Shown here: positions 1 through 6,563 of the stretch, piece after piece
Layout: each line of letters begins with the position of its first letter
How positions within the stretch are numbered: position 1 is the stretch's first letter
Source: Anaerolineales bacterium UBA3082
Lineage (GTDB): Bacteria; Chloroflexota; Anaerolineae; UBA7937
Length of the DNA stretch: 14,597 nt
Reading direction: 5' to 3'
Assembly (NCBI GenBank): GCA_002366595.1
Contig: DFBK01000041.1
Span: 1 to 14,597, forward strand
Notes under the pieces: generated by a model
The model's input: the letters and a program-made list of their open reading frames with translations, nothing else
Told to the model about the DNA's origin: nothing
Databases searched by the model: none
Made by a program: the position numbers and the translations under genes

Positions 1-27
1 ACATTTTGCGTGAGTGAATACGAGGGT

Positions 28-57
28 TTGCCCCAGCCATAGTGTAAGCGTTATAAT
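28..57 (+). promoter_or_regulatory. Putative sigma70-like promoter of the site-2 protease operon
   Basis: A perfect -10 hexamer TATAAT (52-57) lies 18 bases after a weak -35 TTGCCC (28-33), which predicts a transcript start near position 64, about 25 bases before the first gene. The -10 is convincing, but the -35 matches consensus at only about half its positions. No other gene end is recognisable in the first 89 bases. Confidence 0.5.
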
Positions 58-89
58 TAGAACGATTATATTCAAAGAAAGATGATCCT

Positions 90-1139
90 ATGCTTCTCAC
101 CACCCTTTTCTACTTCTTGATAGTTTTCAGCCTCCTAGTCTTCGCTCATGAACTAGGCCACTTCTTGGTGGCCAAATGGAGAGGGGTGAAGGTGGAGGAG
201 TTCGGCTTCGGCTACCCTCCCCGTCTCTTCACCATCACGGAGATAGGGGGGACGGAAATCACGGTGAACGCTATCCCTTTCGGGGGCTTCGTGCGATACC
301 CAGGGGAGGACGATCCCACGGTGCCTGGCAGTCTGGCTAGCCAAGGCTGGCGTGTGCGGAGTGGGGTCTTTGTCGCTGGCGCGGTGATGAACATCGTGTT
401 GGCCGCGCTTCTCTTCGGCGCCACCGCCCTAATAGGTGAGCCGGTGTCCATTACCGGTGTGGAGATCACAGAGGTGACTCCTGGATCGCCAGCCGAGGCA
501 GTGGGGATGAAGGCGGGAGATCTCATTTTGGAACTGGATGGGCTGGAGATAACCGATCCCCTCGCTTTACAGAGATACACCTACGAGAGAATAGGCCAGG
601 AGGTGTCCCTCCTCTTGGAGCGGGAAGGGGAAAGGCTCAAGGTCATTCTTACCCCTCGTCTCCAACCCCCCTCAGGGGAAGGGCCGATGGGGATCGCCAT
701 GCATACAGTGGTTGTGGGCACCAAATTGGTGAGATATGAGGCCTGGCGAGCGATCCCTATAGGGGTCTCCCGCACCTTCAGGGCCGCAGGGGTTATCGTC
801 CTCAGCGTCATCTATATGGTAAGAGGGCTCATCTCCCCCGAGGTGATGGGACCTATCGGCATCGCCCAGGCGACCGGTCAAGTGGCTCAGATGGGCCTCC
901 CCTTTCTCTTGCAATTCACCGCTTTTTTGAGCGTTAATCTGGCCTTGATCAACCTTTTGCCCTTCCCAGGGCTCGATGGAGGACACTTGGCGTTTGTCCT
1001 CCTAGAAGCGTTGCGTGGAGGTAGAAAGGTTGCCCCCGAAAAGGAGGGGCTAGTTCACCTCATCGGCATGGTCATCCTCATCGGCCTGGCGTTGGTGGTC
1101 TCCTACTTCGACATCTTGCGGGTTTCTGGGGGTTCATGA
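90..1139 (+). CDS. rseP: Site-2 intramembrane zinc metalloprotease, M50/RseP family
   Basis: Membrane-embedded zinc protease of the RIP/site-2 protease family, which cleaves transmembrane segments of anti-sigma factors or remnant signal peptides. Seen: an N-terminal membrane helix carrying the zinc site HELGH (His20, Glu21, His24), a single PDZ domain at about residues 115-195, and a C-terminal membrane segment with the third-ligand motif NLLPFPGLDGG (Asp296), then a final helix. At 349 residues with one PDZ it resembles the shorter RasP-like forms rather than the 450-residue two-PDZ E. coli protein. ATG at 90 puts the zinc motif where the family has it; the Shine-Dalgarno is weak (AAAGA). 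The next gene starts 25 bases after the stop, so this looks like the first gene of a three-gene operon. No anti-sigma substrate is encoded in the window, so the substrate is unknown. Confidence 0.95.
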   Translation: MLLTTLFYFLIVFSLLVFAHELGHFLVAKWRGVKVEEFGFGYPPRLFTITEIGGTEITVNAIPFGGFVRYPGEDDPTVPGSLASQGWRVRSGVFVAGAVMNIVLAALLFGATALIGEPVSITGVEITEVTPGSPAEAVGMKAGDLILELDGLEITDPLALQRYTYERIGQEVSLLLEREGERLKVILTPRLQPPSGEGPMGIAMHTVVVGTKLVRYEAWRAIPIGVSRTFRAAGVIVLSVIYMVRGLISPEVMGPIGIAQATGQVAQMGLPFLLQFTAFLSVNLALINLLPFPGLDGGHLAFVLLEALRGGRKVAPEKEGLVHLIGMVILIGLALVVSYFDILRVSGGS

Positions 1140-1164
1140 GCCCTATTATGAGAGGGGGGAGGGC

Positions 1165-1443
1165 ATGGATTGGAAGATATTCGTCAGCACCTTCGGCCTC
1201 ATCTTCTTGGCTGAACTGGGAGATAAGACGCAACTAGCGGCCATGGCCATGGCCGCCCGTTCCCACTCCCCCCTGGCCGTCTTCGTGGGGGCCATGGCTG
1301 GCTTTGGTCTTCTCACCCTCATTGGAGTCGCCTTCGGCAGCCTGATCACGAGATTCGTTCCCGAGGCTTATGTGAGGTTCGCCGCGGGAGGCCTCTTCAT
1401 ACTCTTCGGCATCCTCATCCTTATGGGCAAGGGATGGAAATGA
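1165..1443 (+). CDS. Half-size GDT1/TMEM165 (UPF0016) family cation transporter
   Basis: Small integral membrane protein of the GDT1/UPF0016 family, whose studied members move Mn2+ or Ca2+ (for example MneA and TMEM165). The family signature E-x-G-D-K-T is intact as Glu17-Leu-Gly-Asp20-Lys21-Thr22 in the first helix, followed by two more hydrophobic segments. Typical members hold two such repeats in about 200 residues. This one has 92 residues and a single repeat, so it would have to work as a homodimer or with a second half encoded elsewhere; no second half is in this window. A purine-rich GGGGGAGGG precedes the ATG. Its last codons overlap the start of the next gene, indicating translational coupling. 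Confidence 0.88.
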   Translation: MDWKIFVSTFGLIFLAELGDKTQLAAMAMAARSHSPLAVFVGAMAGFGLLTLIGVAFGSLITRFVPEAYVRFAAGGLFILFGILILMGKGWK

Positions 1444-2279
1444 AGTGCCCTTGGTGCGGGGCCTCAATTCCTGACGAGGCGAAGATTTGTCCTCACTGCC
1501 GGGCTCGCCTGAAGCGGGAGGTAACCCGCTGCCCTTACTGTAAGGAGAAGATCAGAGCGGGGCTCAGCCTCTGCCCCTATTGCGGCTATGAATTGGGGAG
1601 AAGAAGGGTCTCCTGGTGGCTCATACTAGGCGTGAGCGGAACGGTGCTGGCCATCGCAGCCTTGGCTCTCTTCTTCCTTCCCTTGCGCCTCTCGTCTTTC
1701 TCTCCCCCGACTCTCGTTTCCATCGCTTCCCCCACCCCGACAGAGATTTCTCTTCCCCCTACGGCCACACTAGAGCCAACCCCCACACCGACCGAGACGC
1801 CAACCCCTGTTCCACCTACCCCCACCGCCATGGCCACACCTACCGAAACCGCCCTCCCCACAGCCACACCGACTCTTGTGCCGCCCACCAGCACGCCTAC
1901 CCCCACGCCGACGGAAACCCCGGCTTTCAAGTACGAGGCTCCACGCCTCATCGCCCCTGTTGATCAGGCTGAATTCCAAGGGATCAACACGGAGATCAGG
2001 CTGGAATGGGAAGCGCTGGGAACCCTAGGCGAGGATGAATGGTACGGCCTCAGTGTGCGATTTGTAGGCCCGGAGGGGCAAATCGTGTATAAAGGCGATC
2101 GGGTGCGCGAAAAAACGACCTGGCGTGTGCGTCAGGAGTACCACGGCATGGCTAGTTTGACGGAGCGCGCTTTTGAGTGGGATATAACGGTGGTGCAGGA
2201 GATAATCAACCCCGATGGCAGCGTGGGAGGGATGCCCATCAGCCCCACCAGCGAGACGTGGGTCTTCTACTGGCGATGA
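1434..2279 (+). CDS. Double zinc-ribbon, single-pass membrane protein with Pro/Thr linker
   Basis: A 281-residue protein of unknown function with clear modular layout. Four CxxC pairs (Cys5/8, 19/22, 33/36, 47/50), evenly spaced by 14 residues, form two zinc ribbons. One hydrophobic helix follows (about 61-83), then a Pro/Thr-rich linker (about 99-163), then a compact C-terminal domain (about 165-281) rich in aromatic and beta-type residues that resembles an Ig/Fn3-like sandwich. The ribbons would lie in the cytoplasm and the linker and C-terminal domain outside. The start ATG overlaps the previous gene by 10 bases, so the two are probably co-translated. Zinc ribbons in such proteins usually mediate protein or nucleic-acid contacts; the ligand here is not known. 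The shape is common in Chloroflexota-like genomes. Confidence 0.85.
   Translation: MEMKCPWCGASIPDEAKICPHCRARLKREVTRCPYCKEKIRAGLSLCPYCGYELGRRRVSWWLILGVSGTVLAIAALALFFLPLRLSSFSPPTLVSIASPTPTEISLPPTATLEPTPTPTETPTPVPPTPTAMATPTETALPTATPTLVPPTSTPTPTPTETPAFKYEAPRLIAPVDQAEFQGINTEIRLEWEALGTLGEDEWYGLSVRFVGPEGQIVYKGDRVREKTTWRVRQEYHGMASLTERAFEWDITVVQEIINPDGSVGGMPISPTSETWVFYWR
1728..1922 (+). repeat. Low-complexity Pro/Thr-coding tract
   Basis: C-rich, purine-poor DNA encoding an irregular run of Pro-Thr, Thr-Pro-Thr and Glu-Thr units. It forms the extended linker between the membrane helix and the outer domain of the zinc-ribbon protein. Long open frames on the opposite strand here arise from this base bias and are not genes. 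Such tracts tend to vary in length between strains. Confidence 0.85.
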
Positions 2280-2280
2280 T

Positions 2281-2310
2281 TTGACGGCATGAGGCAAATT
2301 ATGGTATTAT
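2281..2310 (+). promoter_or_regulatory. Promoter of tRNA-Asp
   Basis: TTGACG (2281-2286) and TATTAT (2305-2310), separated by 18 bases, sit immediately after the stop codon of the zinc-ribbon gene. The expected start near 2317 leaves a leader of only about 6 bases before the mature tRNA. The same hexamers recur in front of the protease operon at 9090. Confidence 0.75.
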
Positions 2311-2322
2311 TGTAATCTGTGA

Positions 2323-2397
2323 GGGGGCGTGGTGTAGCTGGCCTAACACACCTGCCTGTCAAGCAGGAGATCACGGGTTCGAATCCCGTCGCTCCCG
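2323..2397 (+). tRNA. tRNA-Asp (anticodon GTC)
   Basis: A complete cloverleaf can be drawn by hand. Acceptor stem 2323-2329 pairs with 2390-2396 (one G-T pair); the D stem is GTGT/ACAC; the anticodon stem is CCTGC/GCAGG with loop CTGTCAA and anticodon GTC at 2358-2360; the T stem is ACGGG/CCCGT with loop TTCGAAT. The discriminator is G73, as expected for aspartate. CCA is not encoded (the sequence continues CTC), so it must be added after transcription. The gene has its own promoter and a hairpin terminator just downstream. Confidence 0.97.
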
Positions 2398-2411
2398 CTC
2401 ACAACATCAAA

Positions 2412-2440
2412 ATATCGGGAGGGGAAAAGCCTCCCGATAT
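2412..2440 (+). terminator. Hairpin terminator after tRNA-Asp
   Basis: A perfect 11-bp stem (2412-2422 with 2430-2440, core CGGGAGG/CCTCCCG) with a 7-base loop starts 15 bases after the tRNA. The following tract GCTTTATT is only a modest U-run, so termination strength is uncertain, but position and stem support the call. Confidence 0.75.
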
Positions 2441-2628
2441 GCTTTATTGGCCTGGGCAGAGAGGTTCAAGGAAAAGGGTTTACCTCGCTCCATTTTGTGA
2501 CCTGGCCAGAGGACTTCGACCCCTTTAGGATCAGGGGTCTAGGTTGATGGGCAACCCGACTGACCGTAGGTGTGTCCCTTAAGGTTTGCCCCAAGATACC
2601 ACACAACTTCTCCCAGGTGTCAAATGAA
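2441..2628. other. Intergenic stretch without a recognised gene
   Basis: No open frame here has a Shine-Dalgarno or a credible protein. Only short hairpins are visible: GACCCCT/AGGGGTC (2518-2524 with 2533-2539) and GGTTG/CAACC around 2545. It separates the rightward tRNA unit from the end of the leftward riboswitch-controlled gene. Nothing else is supported. Confidence 0.6.
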
Positions 2629-2656
2629 GAGGGCTCCCAGAACCCTGGGAGCCCTC
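2629..2656 (-). terminator. Terminator of the riboswitch-controlled gene
   Basis: A perfect 12-bp stem (GAGGGCTCCCAG at 2629-2640 with 2645-2656) closes a four-base loop. It lies 30 bases beyond the stop of the leftward secreted-protein gene and, read on the minus strand, is followed by the T-rich TTCATTTG. The stem is symmetrical, so it may also stop weak rightward transcription. Confidence 0.8.
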
Positions 2657-2686
2657 CCGTTTCACCTGACAGGAACTACTCGTCTA

Positions 2687-3109
2687 TTACCACCACGCAT
2701 AGCGGGAGAAGTGGTCGACTAGGATCTCTCCCACTTTCCCATCTTGGTCCACATCGATGGTTTCTACAGTGCCCCACTCCCCGTTATCCCAGTAGTAGAT
2801 GACGGGCGCTGTACCGAAATCGATGAGGACCGGTTCCTCGAAGTGGAGTTCAGGGCTCAACCTCACCACACTCTGACCGTCGCGGACGAAGACCATGAGC
2901 CTGAGTAGCCTTGCACGATCCAACGCGTGGGGAGGAACAACAACCCTTACCCCTCCTGCTTTTAACTCTACCTCACTCCCCGGTTCAAACCGCGCCATGT
3001 CAGAAAAGCGCTCACCGCCCCCGCCTGCGTAGGCTGCTGGCGCTAACGCCGTAAGGAGCAGACCCACCAGGACCAGAGCGGTGAAGACCTTGAATACCTG
3101 CCTTTTCAT
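2687..3109 (-). CDS. Small secreted protein under c-di-GMP riboswitch control (ZU5/Ig-like)
   Basis: A 140-residue precursor with a classical signal peptide: basic Met-Lys-Arg start, hydrophobic core, and probable cleavage after Ala-Tyr-Ala28. The mature part, about 112 residues, has short beta-type stretches. The pattern from Gly-Val-Arg-Val-Val-Val-Pro-Pro to the C-terminal His-Phe-Ser-Arg-Tyr-Ala resembles ZU5-like/Ig-like sandwich domains seen in bacterial secreted and surface proteins, but I do not recognise an exact family. Residues 119-124 (Asp-Val-Asp-Gln-Asp-Gly) look like the first half of a calcium-binding EF-hand loop, though the usual acidic residue 12 is missing. The start at 3109 rather than an upstream ATG is fixed by AAGGAGGT 7 bases before it and by the signal peptide. 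Expression should depend on c-di-GMP through the leader. The product may act at the cell surface; its function is unknown. Confidence 0.88.
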   Translation of the reverse strand: MKRQVFKVFTALVLVGLLLTALAPAAYAGGGGERFSDMARFEPGSEVELKAGGVRVVVPPHALDRARLLRLMVFVRDGQSVVRLSPELHFEEPVLIDFGTAPVIYYWDNGEWGTVETIDVDQDGKVGEILVDHFSRYAWW

Positions 3110-3116
3110 TCCCAGC

Positions 3117-3124
3117 ACCTCCTT
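3117..3124 (-). promoter_or_regulatory. Shine-Dalgarno adjoining the riboswitch
   Basis: AAGGAGGT on the minus strand, 7 bases before the ATG at 3109. Its 5' A directly overlaps the last conserved aptamer residues (ACCGA). Folding of the aptamer's closing stem would therefore affect ribosome access, pointing to control at translation initiation. Confidence 0.85.
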
Positions 3125-3208
3125 CGGTAGCCCGGCCATCTTGGGAGACCCAAGATCCGTGACTTTGCGCCCCACCCTCACGAGTGGTTTGCCTTTTCGG
3201 GGTGTGCT
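3121..3208 (-). promoter_or_regulatory. Cyclic-di-GMP-I (GEMM-I) riboswitch aptamer
   Basis: All hallmark parts of the GEMM-I aptamer are present in order on the minus strand. These are GGCAAACC (3193-3186); hairpin CCACTC-GTGA-GGGTGG (3187-3172) capped by a GNRA tetraloop; the conserved junction GGCGCAAAG (3171-3163); a second hairpin ATCTTGGG/CCCAAGAT (3156-3138); then GGCCGGGCTACCGA (3137-3124). Aligned to the Vc2 aptamer, the specificity position 20 is G, typical of c-di-GMP rather than the A of cGAMP-sensing GEMM-Ib forms, and the ligand-stacking A47 is kept. A closing stem can pair AGCAC near 3208-3204 with GTGCT at 3118-3114 and more bases with the Shine-Dalgarno. It controls the secreted-protein gene downstream. 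Binding is predicted, not shown. Confidence 0.92.
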
Positions 3209-3266
3209 TGGCTACCACACTATCGAAGCACAACCGTAGCCTGTTTTTTGCCTCCTGCCAGGCTAC
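3209..3266 (-). promoter_or_regulatory. Riboswitch leader with alternating complementary segments
   Basis: Between promoter and aptamer the leader carries three copies of one word in alternating sense: GTAGCCTG (3266-3259), CAGGCTAC (3243-3236) and GGTAGCC (3216-3210). The fourth partner, GGCTACC (3132-3126), lies inside the aptamer's conserved 3' end. Copies 1 and 2 can form an 8-bp hairpin, copies 2 and 3 a 6-bp one, and copies 3 and 4 a 7-bp helix that would break the aptamer. This looks like a branch-migration expression platform. The predicted transcript start near 3264 trims copy 1 to about 6 bp. Confidence 0.6.
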
Positions 3267-3270
3267 CTTC

Positions 3271-3300
3271 ATTATATAGCCCTCATAGATGGGACGTCAA
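3271..3300 (-). promoter_or_regulatory. Promoter of the riboswitch transcript
   Basis: On the minus strand, TTGACG (3300-3295) and a perfect TATAAT (3276-3271) are separated by 18 bases, giving a start near 3264 and a leader of about 155 bases that contains the whole riboswitch. The -35 lies 30 bases beyond the stop of the kinase gene. No intrinsic terminator is visible between them, so read-through from the signalling operon is possible. Confidence 0.82.
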
Positions 3301-3329
3301 TAGGAAAGAAGTACCAGGGGGCCCCATAA

Positions 3330-6300
3330 CTAGTTATCCAGATGAGCCAGCCTCTCGCCCGCCCTTTGCCACCCCTCTTTGGCCCCTAACCCTTGAAAAA
3401 GCCGCTTCGCACGCTTCAGATACTCAAAGGCTTCTCTCCCCTCTCCTCTCTCCTCTAGCATTATCCCCAACTCAAAAGATGTCTCAGCCAGATTGAGTCT
3501 GTCGTCTATCTCCTCGTAGGCTTCCATCGCTTGGCGGAGGCACTCCTCCCCCCCGTCAAACTCTCTTTCCTCCCGGTAGATGGAAGCCAAAACCCTAGCC
3601 GTATCCGCTATCCCCAACCGGTCGTCTATCTTGTGGAACAGTTCCCTTGCCTTATGGCAGAACCCCCTCGCTGACTCCAACTCCCCCTGACTGAACCGGG
3701 CCTCCGCCAGATGGTGGTAGGCCAACCCGGTATGGTAAACATCTCCTACCTTCTGGAAGACCTCAAGGCTCCTCTCATAACACCTCTCCGCTTCTCTCCA
3801 TTCCTTCAACGAGGCGTGGGCGTACCCCAGGTTGAGGTACCCCAAAGAGGCGTCAAGGAGGAGCCCCTCTCCCTCTAGAATAGCGATCGCCTTTTCATAA
3901 TGCTCTATCGCCTTGCCCTCCTCCCCTTGGATGTCATGAACGTTCCCTAGATTACCCAGGATCTTTGCCCTCTGTACCTCGTCGCCAGCGCGCTCCGAGA
4001 GCATAAGTCCCTTCTCGTAGTGGCGGATCGACCCCTCCCAGTCACCCCTCAAAAATAGGGCTGTACCCATGACGGAGAAGGTGCGGGCCATCTGGCGAAG
4101 GTCCTCTACCTTTCGAGATATCCTCATGCTCTCTCTGCAGAGAGCGAGAGCCTGCTCCCAGTTCCCCATCCTCATCTGGAGATGAGCCATCTCGGTGAGG
4201 AGGTTCGATTCCCTGGTCTCATCTCCCAACTCTTTGCTCAACTGCAAAGCCAAGGCGAGGCTCTCTAGCGCCGCTTCCCGCCGACCAAGGGTGGAAAGCA
4301 AACTCCCTCGCTTTCCAAGGATCTCTATCCTTTGCCCTTTGCTCTCCGGTGTTTCCTCTCCCCCATCCAAGACCGATAGGGCAGCCAGATAGAACTGGAG
4401 AGACTCGTCGAGGGCATACGACCTCTCTGCCCTATCCGCCGCCTTCAAGGAATAGACTAGGGCTTTCTCCGCCTTTCCTCCCTCGAAGTAATGATGAGCC
4501 AGATCGTAGATCACCTCCTCCAAGGCGTGGAAATGGAGCTCTTCTATGCACCTTGCTATGGTTAAGTGGTATTCCCGCCTCAGATCAGAAGGCAACTCAT
4601 GGTAGAGCATCTCCCGGATCTTAGAATGGGTAAAACGGTATCTCCCATCATCGGAGGCGATTAACTGGTACCTTCGCTCCAACACCCTGAGCCGCTTGAG
4701 GAGATCTAACCTGCTCCCTCCCAGGACAGAAGCCAGGATCGTGGCATCGAACCTCTGGCCCAAGACCGCCGCGCAATCCAAGAGGTCCCGTTGTTCCTCG
4801 CTAACATCCTCCACCCGACGGGCGATAACGTCAAAAATCCCAGGAGGGATCTCAAACCGCGCTAGCGTTTCATCTACACGCCAGCCAGCCTCATCTTTGG
4901 ACAAGGCCCCTTTATCCCGCAGGAGTTTTAGCACCTCTAGGGCGAAGAAAGGGTTCCCTTCCGTCTCCTCGAAAAGCCAGGTTAAAAACTCCTCTCCTAG
5001 GCCTCCTTCGGGGAAGAGATCGCCAAGCATCTGCCATAGATCATCTCTAGTGAGGCGTGCCAACCGGATCTCCCTTAATAGCCCTTCTCGGCTCAAGCGG
5101 CGGCGCATATCCAGAAAGGGATGCCCCTCTTTCGCCTGCACTTCCTCACCGCGATAGGTCCCGGCCACAAGTATCCTACTTCCCTGAATATTTCTAGTCA
5201 GGTAGTGGAGGAGTTGGAGGGTTGTAGTGCTAGCCCATTGCAGGTCATCCAGGAGAAGAAAAAGGGGGCGCAGTTTGGAGATGCTGATGATCAGTTGGGT
5301 GACAGCCTCGAACATCCGGGTCTGGGCTTCCCTCCCCTTTAGAGTGAGCCTCTCTTCTGGCTCGGGACCAGTGTAGGGCAAGAGGTTCGCTAGCCGAGAG
5401 ACTAGCCTGTCGATCTCGCCCTGGAGGGTAAACCCGGATACAACCGTCTCCCGCCTATCCAAGTAGGTCTCTAAGATCTCCACGAAGGGGAGGTAAGGGT
5501 TGGGAGCATCCTGGTAGAGACAACTCCCGGTAAGACAGTTCACGTTCCTTGGCTTGGCTGAAGTTTGTAGTTCCTCCACCAGCCTGGTCTTCCCCACCCC
5601 CGCCTCTCCCCCGATGAGAACTAAACCCCCCCGGCCCCTTATCGCTTCTTCCAGATACTCCTTAAGTTCGGCCATCTCTTTCTCTCTACCCACCAACCGG
5701 GGCCGAAACCCCATCGAACTTTCTGGCTCCTCAAACTCCAAGAATGAGCCGCCCTCCTCCAGACATCGCTCCACCACCTGAGCCAACTCCCTTGCCGATT
5801 GGAACCTCTGACCGGGGTCCTTGTCTAAGAGCCTTAAGGTTATGCTTTCTAAGGCGGGCCACACCTGGGGGTTGAGACGGTGGGGAGGAACCGGCTCTTC
5901 ATTCAGGTGTCTGTAAATGACGCTCACCGGTGTCTCCCCCTCGAAGGGGACCTTGCCGGTGAGCATCTCGTAGAGGATCGCCCCTAAGGAGTAGAGATCG
6001 GCCCTGGCATCCACTCTCTCTCCCCTCGCTTGCTCAGGGGAGATGTAGGAGACGGTTCCCACCAAGTCGCCACTCTTGGTGAGGGCGGAGAGATCAGCCA
6101 TCCTGGCCAAGCCAAAATCCATCACCTTCACTTCCCCTGCCTCGTCGATCATGATGTTGCTGGGCTTGAGATCGCGGTGCACAATACCTTTCTGGTGAGC
6201 GTGTTCCAGGGCAGCGCATATCTGGCGCAAGAGGAAGAGTACCTGTTCTTGAGGGAGAGGGGCCCTCTTCAAAAGTTCCTTGAGAGTTTGGCCAGACAGA

Positions 6301-6563
6301 TACTCCAGGGCTATGAAATAGAACCCCTCCTCCTCCCCCGCCTCGTAGAGACGGACTATATGGGGGTGGTCGAGGCTGGCCACGGCCCTCGCTTCCCGCA
6401 GGAAACGTTTCACCCTCTCTGGATCGGAAGCCTGTTCTGGAGAGAGGATCTTGATGGCTACCTGGCGGTGGTTGACCTGATCGACCCCTTTGTAGACGAC
6501 ACCCATCCCCCCAGAGCCCAAGATATCAACGATCTTATACCGTCCCAGATCACGTCCTATCAT
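3330..6563 (-). CDS. PknK-like Ser/Thr protein kinase with AAA/STAND ATPase and TPR repeats
   Basis: Large (1077-residue) cytoplasmic signalling protein. An N-terminal Hanks-type kinase (about 9-268) has all key residues: Gly-rich loop GSGGMG (16-21), Lys38, Glu57, HRD with Asp131, DFG 149-151 and the SPEQ activation segment. A STAND/AAA ATPase follows, with Walker A GGEAGVGKTR (318-327) and Walker B LFLLLDDLQWA (near 435). The last 350 or so residues are TPR repeats. The layout matches mycobacterial PknK and related kinase-ATPase proteins; unlike MalT/LuxR STAND regulators it has no C-terminal DNA-binding domain. It overlaps the FHA-GGDEF gene by 14 bases and has no good Shine-Dalgarno near its ATG, so translation is probably coupled. 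The upstream FHA protein is the obvious candidate partner or substrate reader. No membrane segment is seen; the TPRs or ATPase probably sense a soluble signal or protein. Confidence 0.93.
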   Translation of the reverse strand: MIGRDLGRYKIVDILGSGGMGVVYKGVDQVNHRQVAIKILSPEQASDPERVKRFLREARAVASLDHPHIVRLYEAGEEEGFYFIALEYLSGQTLKELLKRAPLPQEQVLFLLRQICAALEHAHQKGIVHRDLKPSNIMIDEAGEVKVMDFGLARMADLSALTKSGDLVGTVSYISPEQARGERVDARADLYSLGAILYEMLTGKVPFEGETPVSVIYRHLNEEPVPPHRLNPQVWPALESITLRLLDKDPGQRFQSARELAQVVERCLEEGGSFLEFEEPESSMGFRPRLVGREKEMAELKEYLEEAIRGRGGLVLIGGEAGVGKTRLVEELQTSAKPRNVNCLTGSCLYQDAPNPYLPFVEILETYLDRRETVVSGFTLQGEIDRLVSRLANLLPYTGPEPEERLTLKGREAQTRMFEAVTQLIISISKLRPLFLLLDDLQWASTTTLQLLHYLTRNIQGSRILVAGTYRGEEVQAKEGHPFLDMRRRLSREGLLREIRLARLTRDDLWQMLGDLFPEGGLGEEFLTWLFEETEGNPFFALEVLKLLRDKGALSKDEAGWRVDETLARFEIPPGIFDVIARRVEDVSEEQRDLLDCAAVLGQRFDATILASVLGGSRLDLLKRLRVLERRYQLIASDDGRYRFTHSKIREMLYHELPSDLRREYHLTIARCIEELHFHALEEVIYDLAHHYFEGGKAEKALVYSLKAADRAERSYALDESLQFYLAALSVLDGGEETPESKGQRIEILGKRGSLLSTLGRREAALESLALALQLSKELGDETRESNLLTEMAHLQMRMGNWEQALALCRESMRISRKVEDLRQMARTFSVMGTALFLRGDWEGSIRHYEKGLMLSERAGDEVQRAKILGNLGNVHDIQGEEGKAIEHYEKAIAILEGEGLLLDASLGYLNLGYAHASLKEWREAERCYERSLEVFQKVGDVYHTGLAYHHLAEARFSQGELESARGFCHKARELFHKIDDRLGIADTARVLASIYREEREFDGGEECLRQAMEAYEEIDDRLNLAETSFELGIMLEERGEGREAFEYLKRAKRLFQGLGAKEGWQRAGERLAHLDN

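Noticed and set aside
1..40. GGCAAACC followed by ACGCAAA on the minus strand near the left edge as a GEMM riboswitch
   Set aside because: The stem between the two words does not form and the rest would lie outside the window, so it cannot be supported.
1586..1963. Long open frames in other frames of the Pro/Thr tract
   Set aside because: They consist of low-complexity Val/Gly or Arg/His residues caused by the C-rich repeat and lack ribosome sites.
2319..2528. 69-residue frame over the tRNA
   Set aside because: It runs through the tRNA-Asp gene and its terminator and has no credible protein features.
2323..2540. tRNA-Asp as an integration site for a genomic island
   Set aside because: No repeat of the tRNA 3' end and no integrase gene was seen in the window.
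2530..2600. A second GGCAAACC word on the minus strand (near 2592) as another GEMM riboswitch
   Set aside because: The GNRA-capped hairpin, the GCAAAG junction and the ACCGA end are all missing around it.
3012..3272. 86-residue leftward open frame starting at the riboswitch promoter
   Set aside because: Its ATG overlaps the -10 box (at 3276-3271), it has no Shine-Dalgarno, and its codons run through the aptamer; it is a chance frame.
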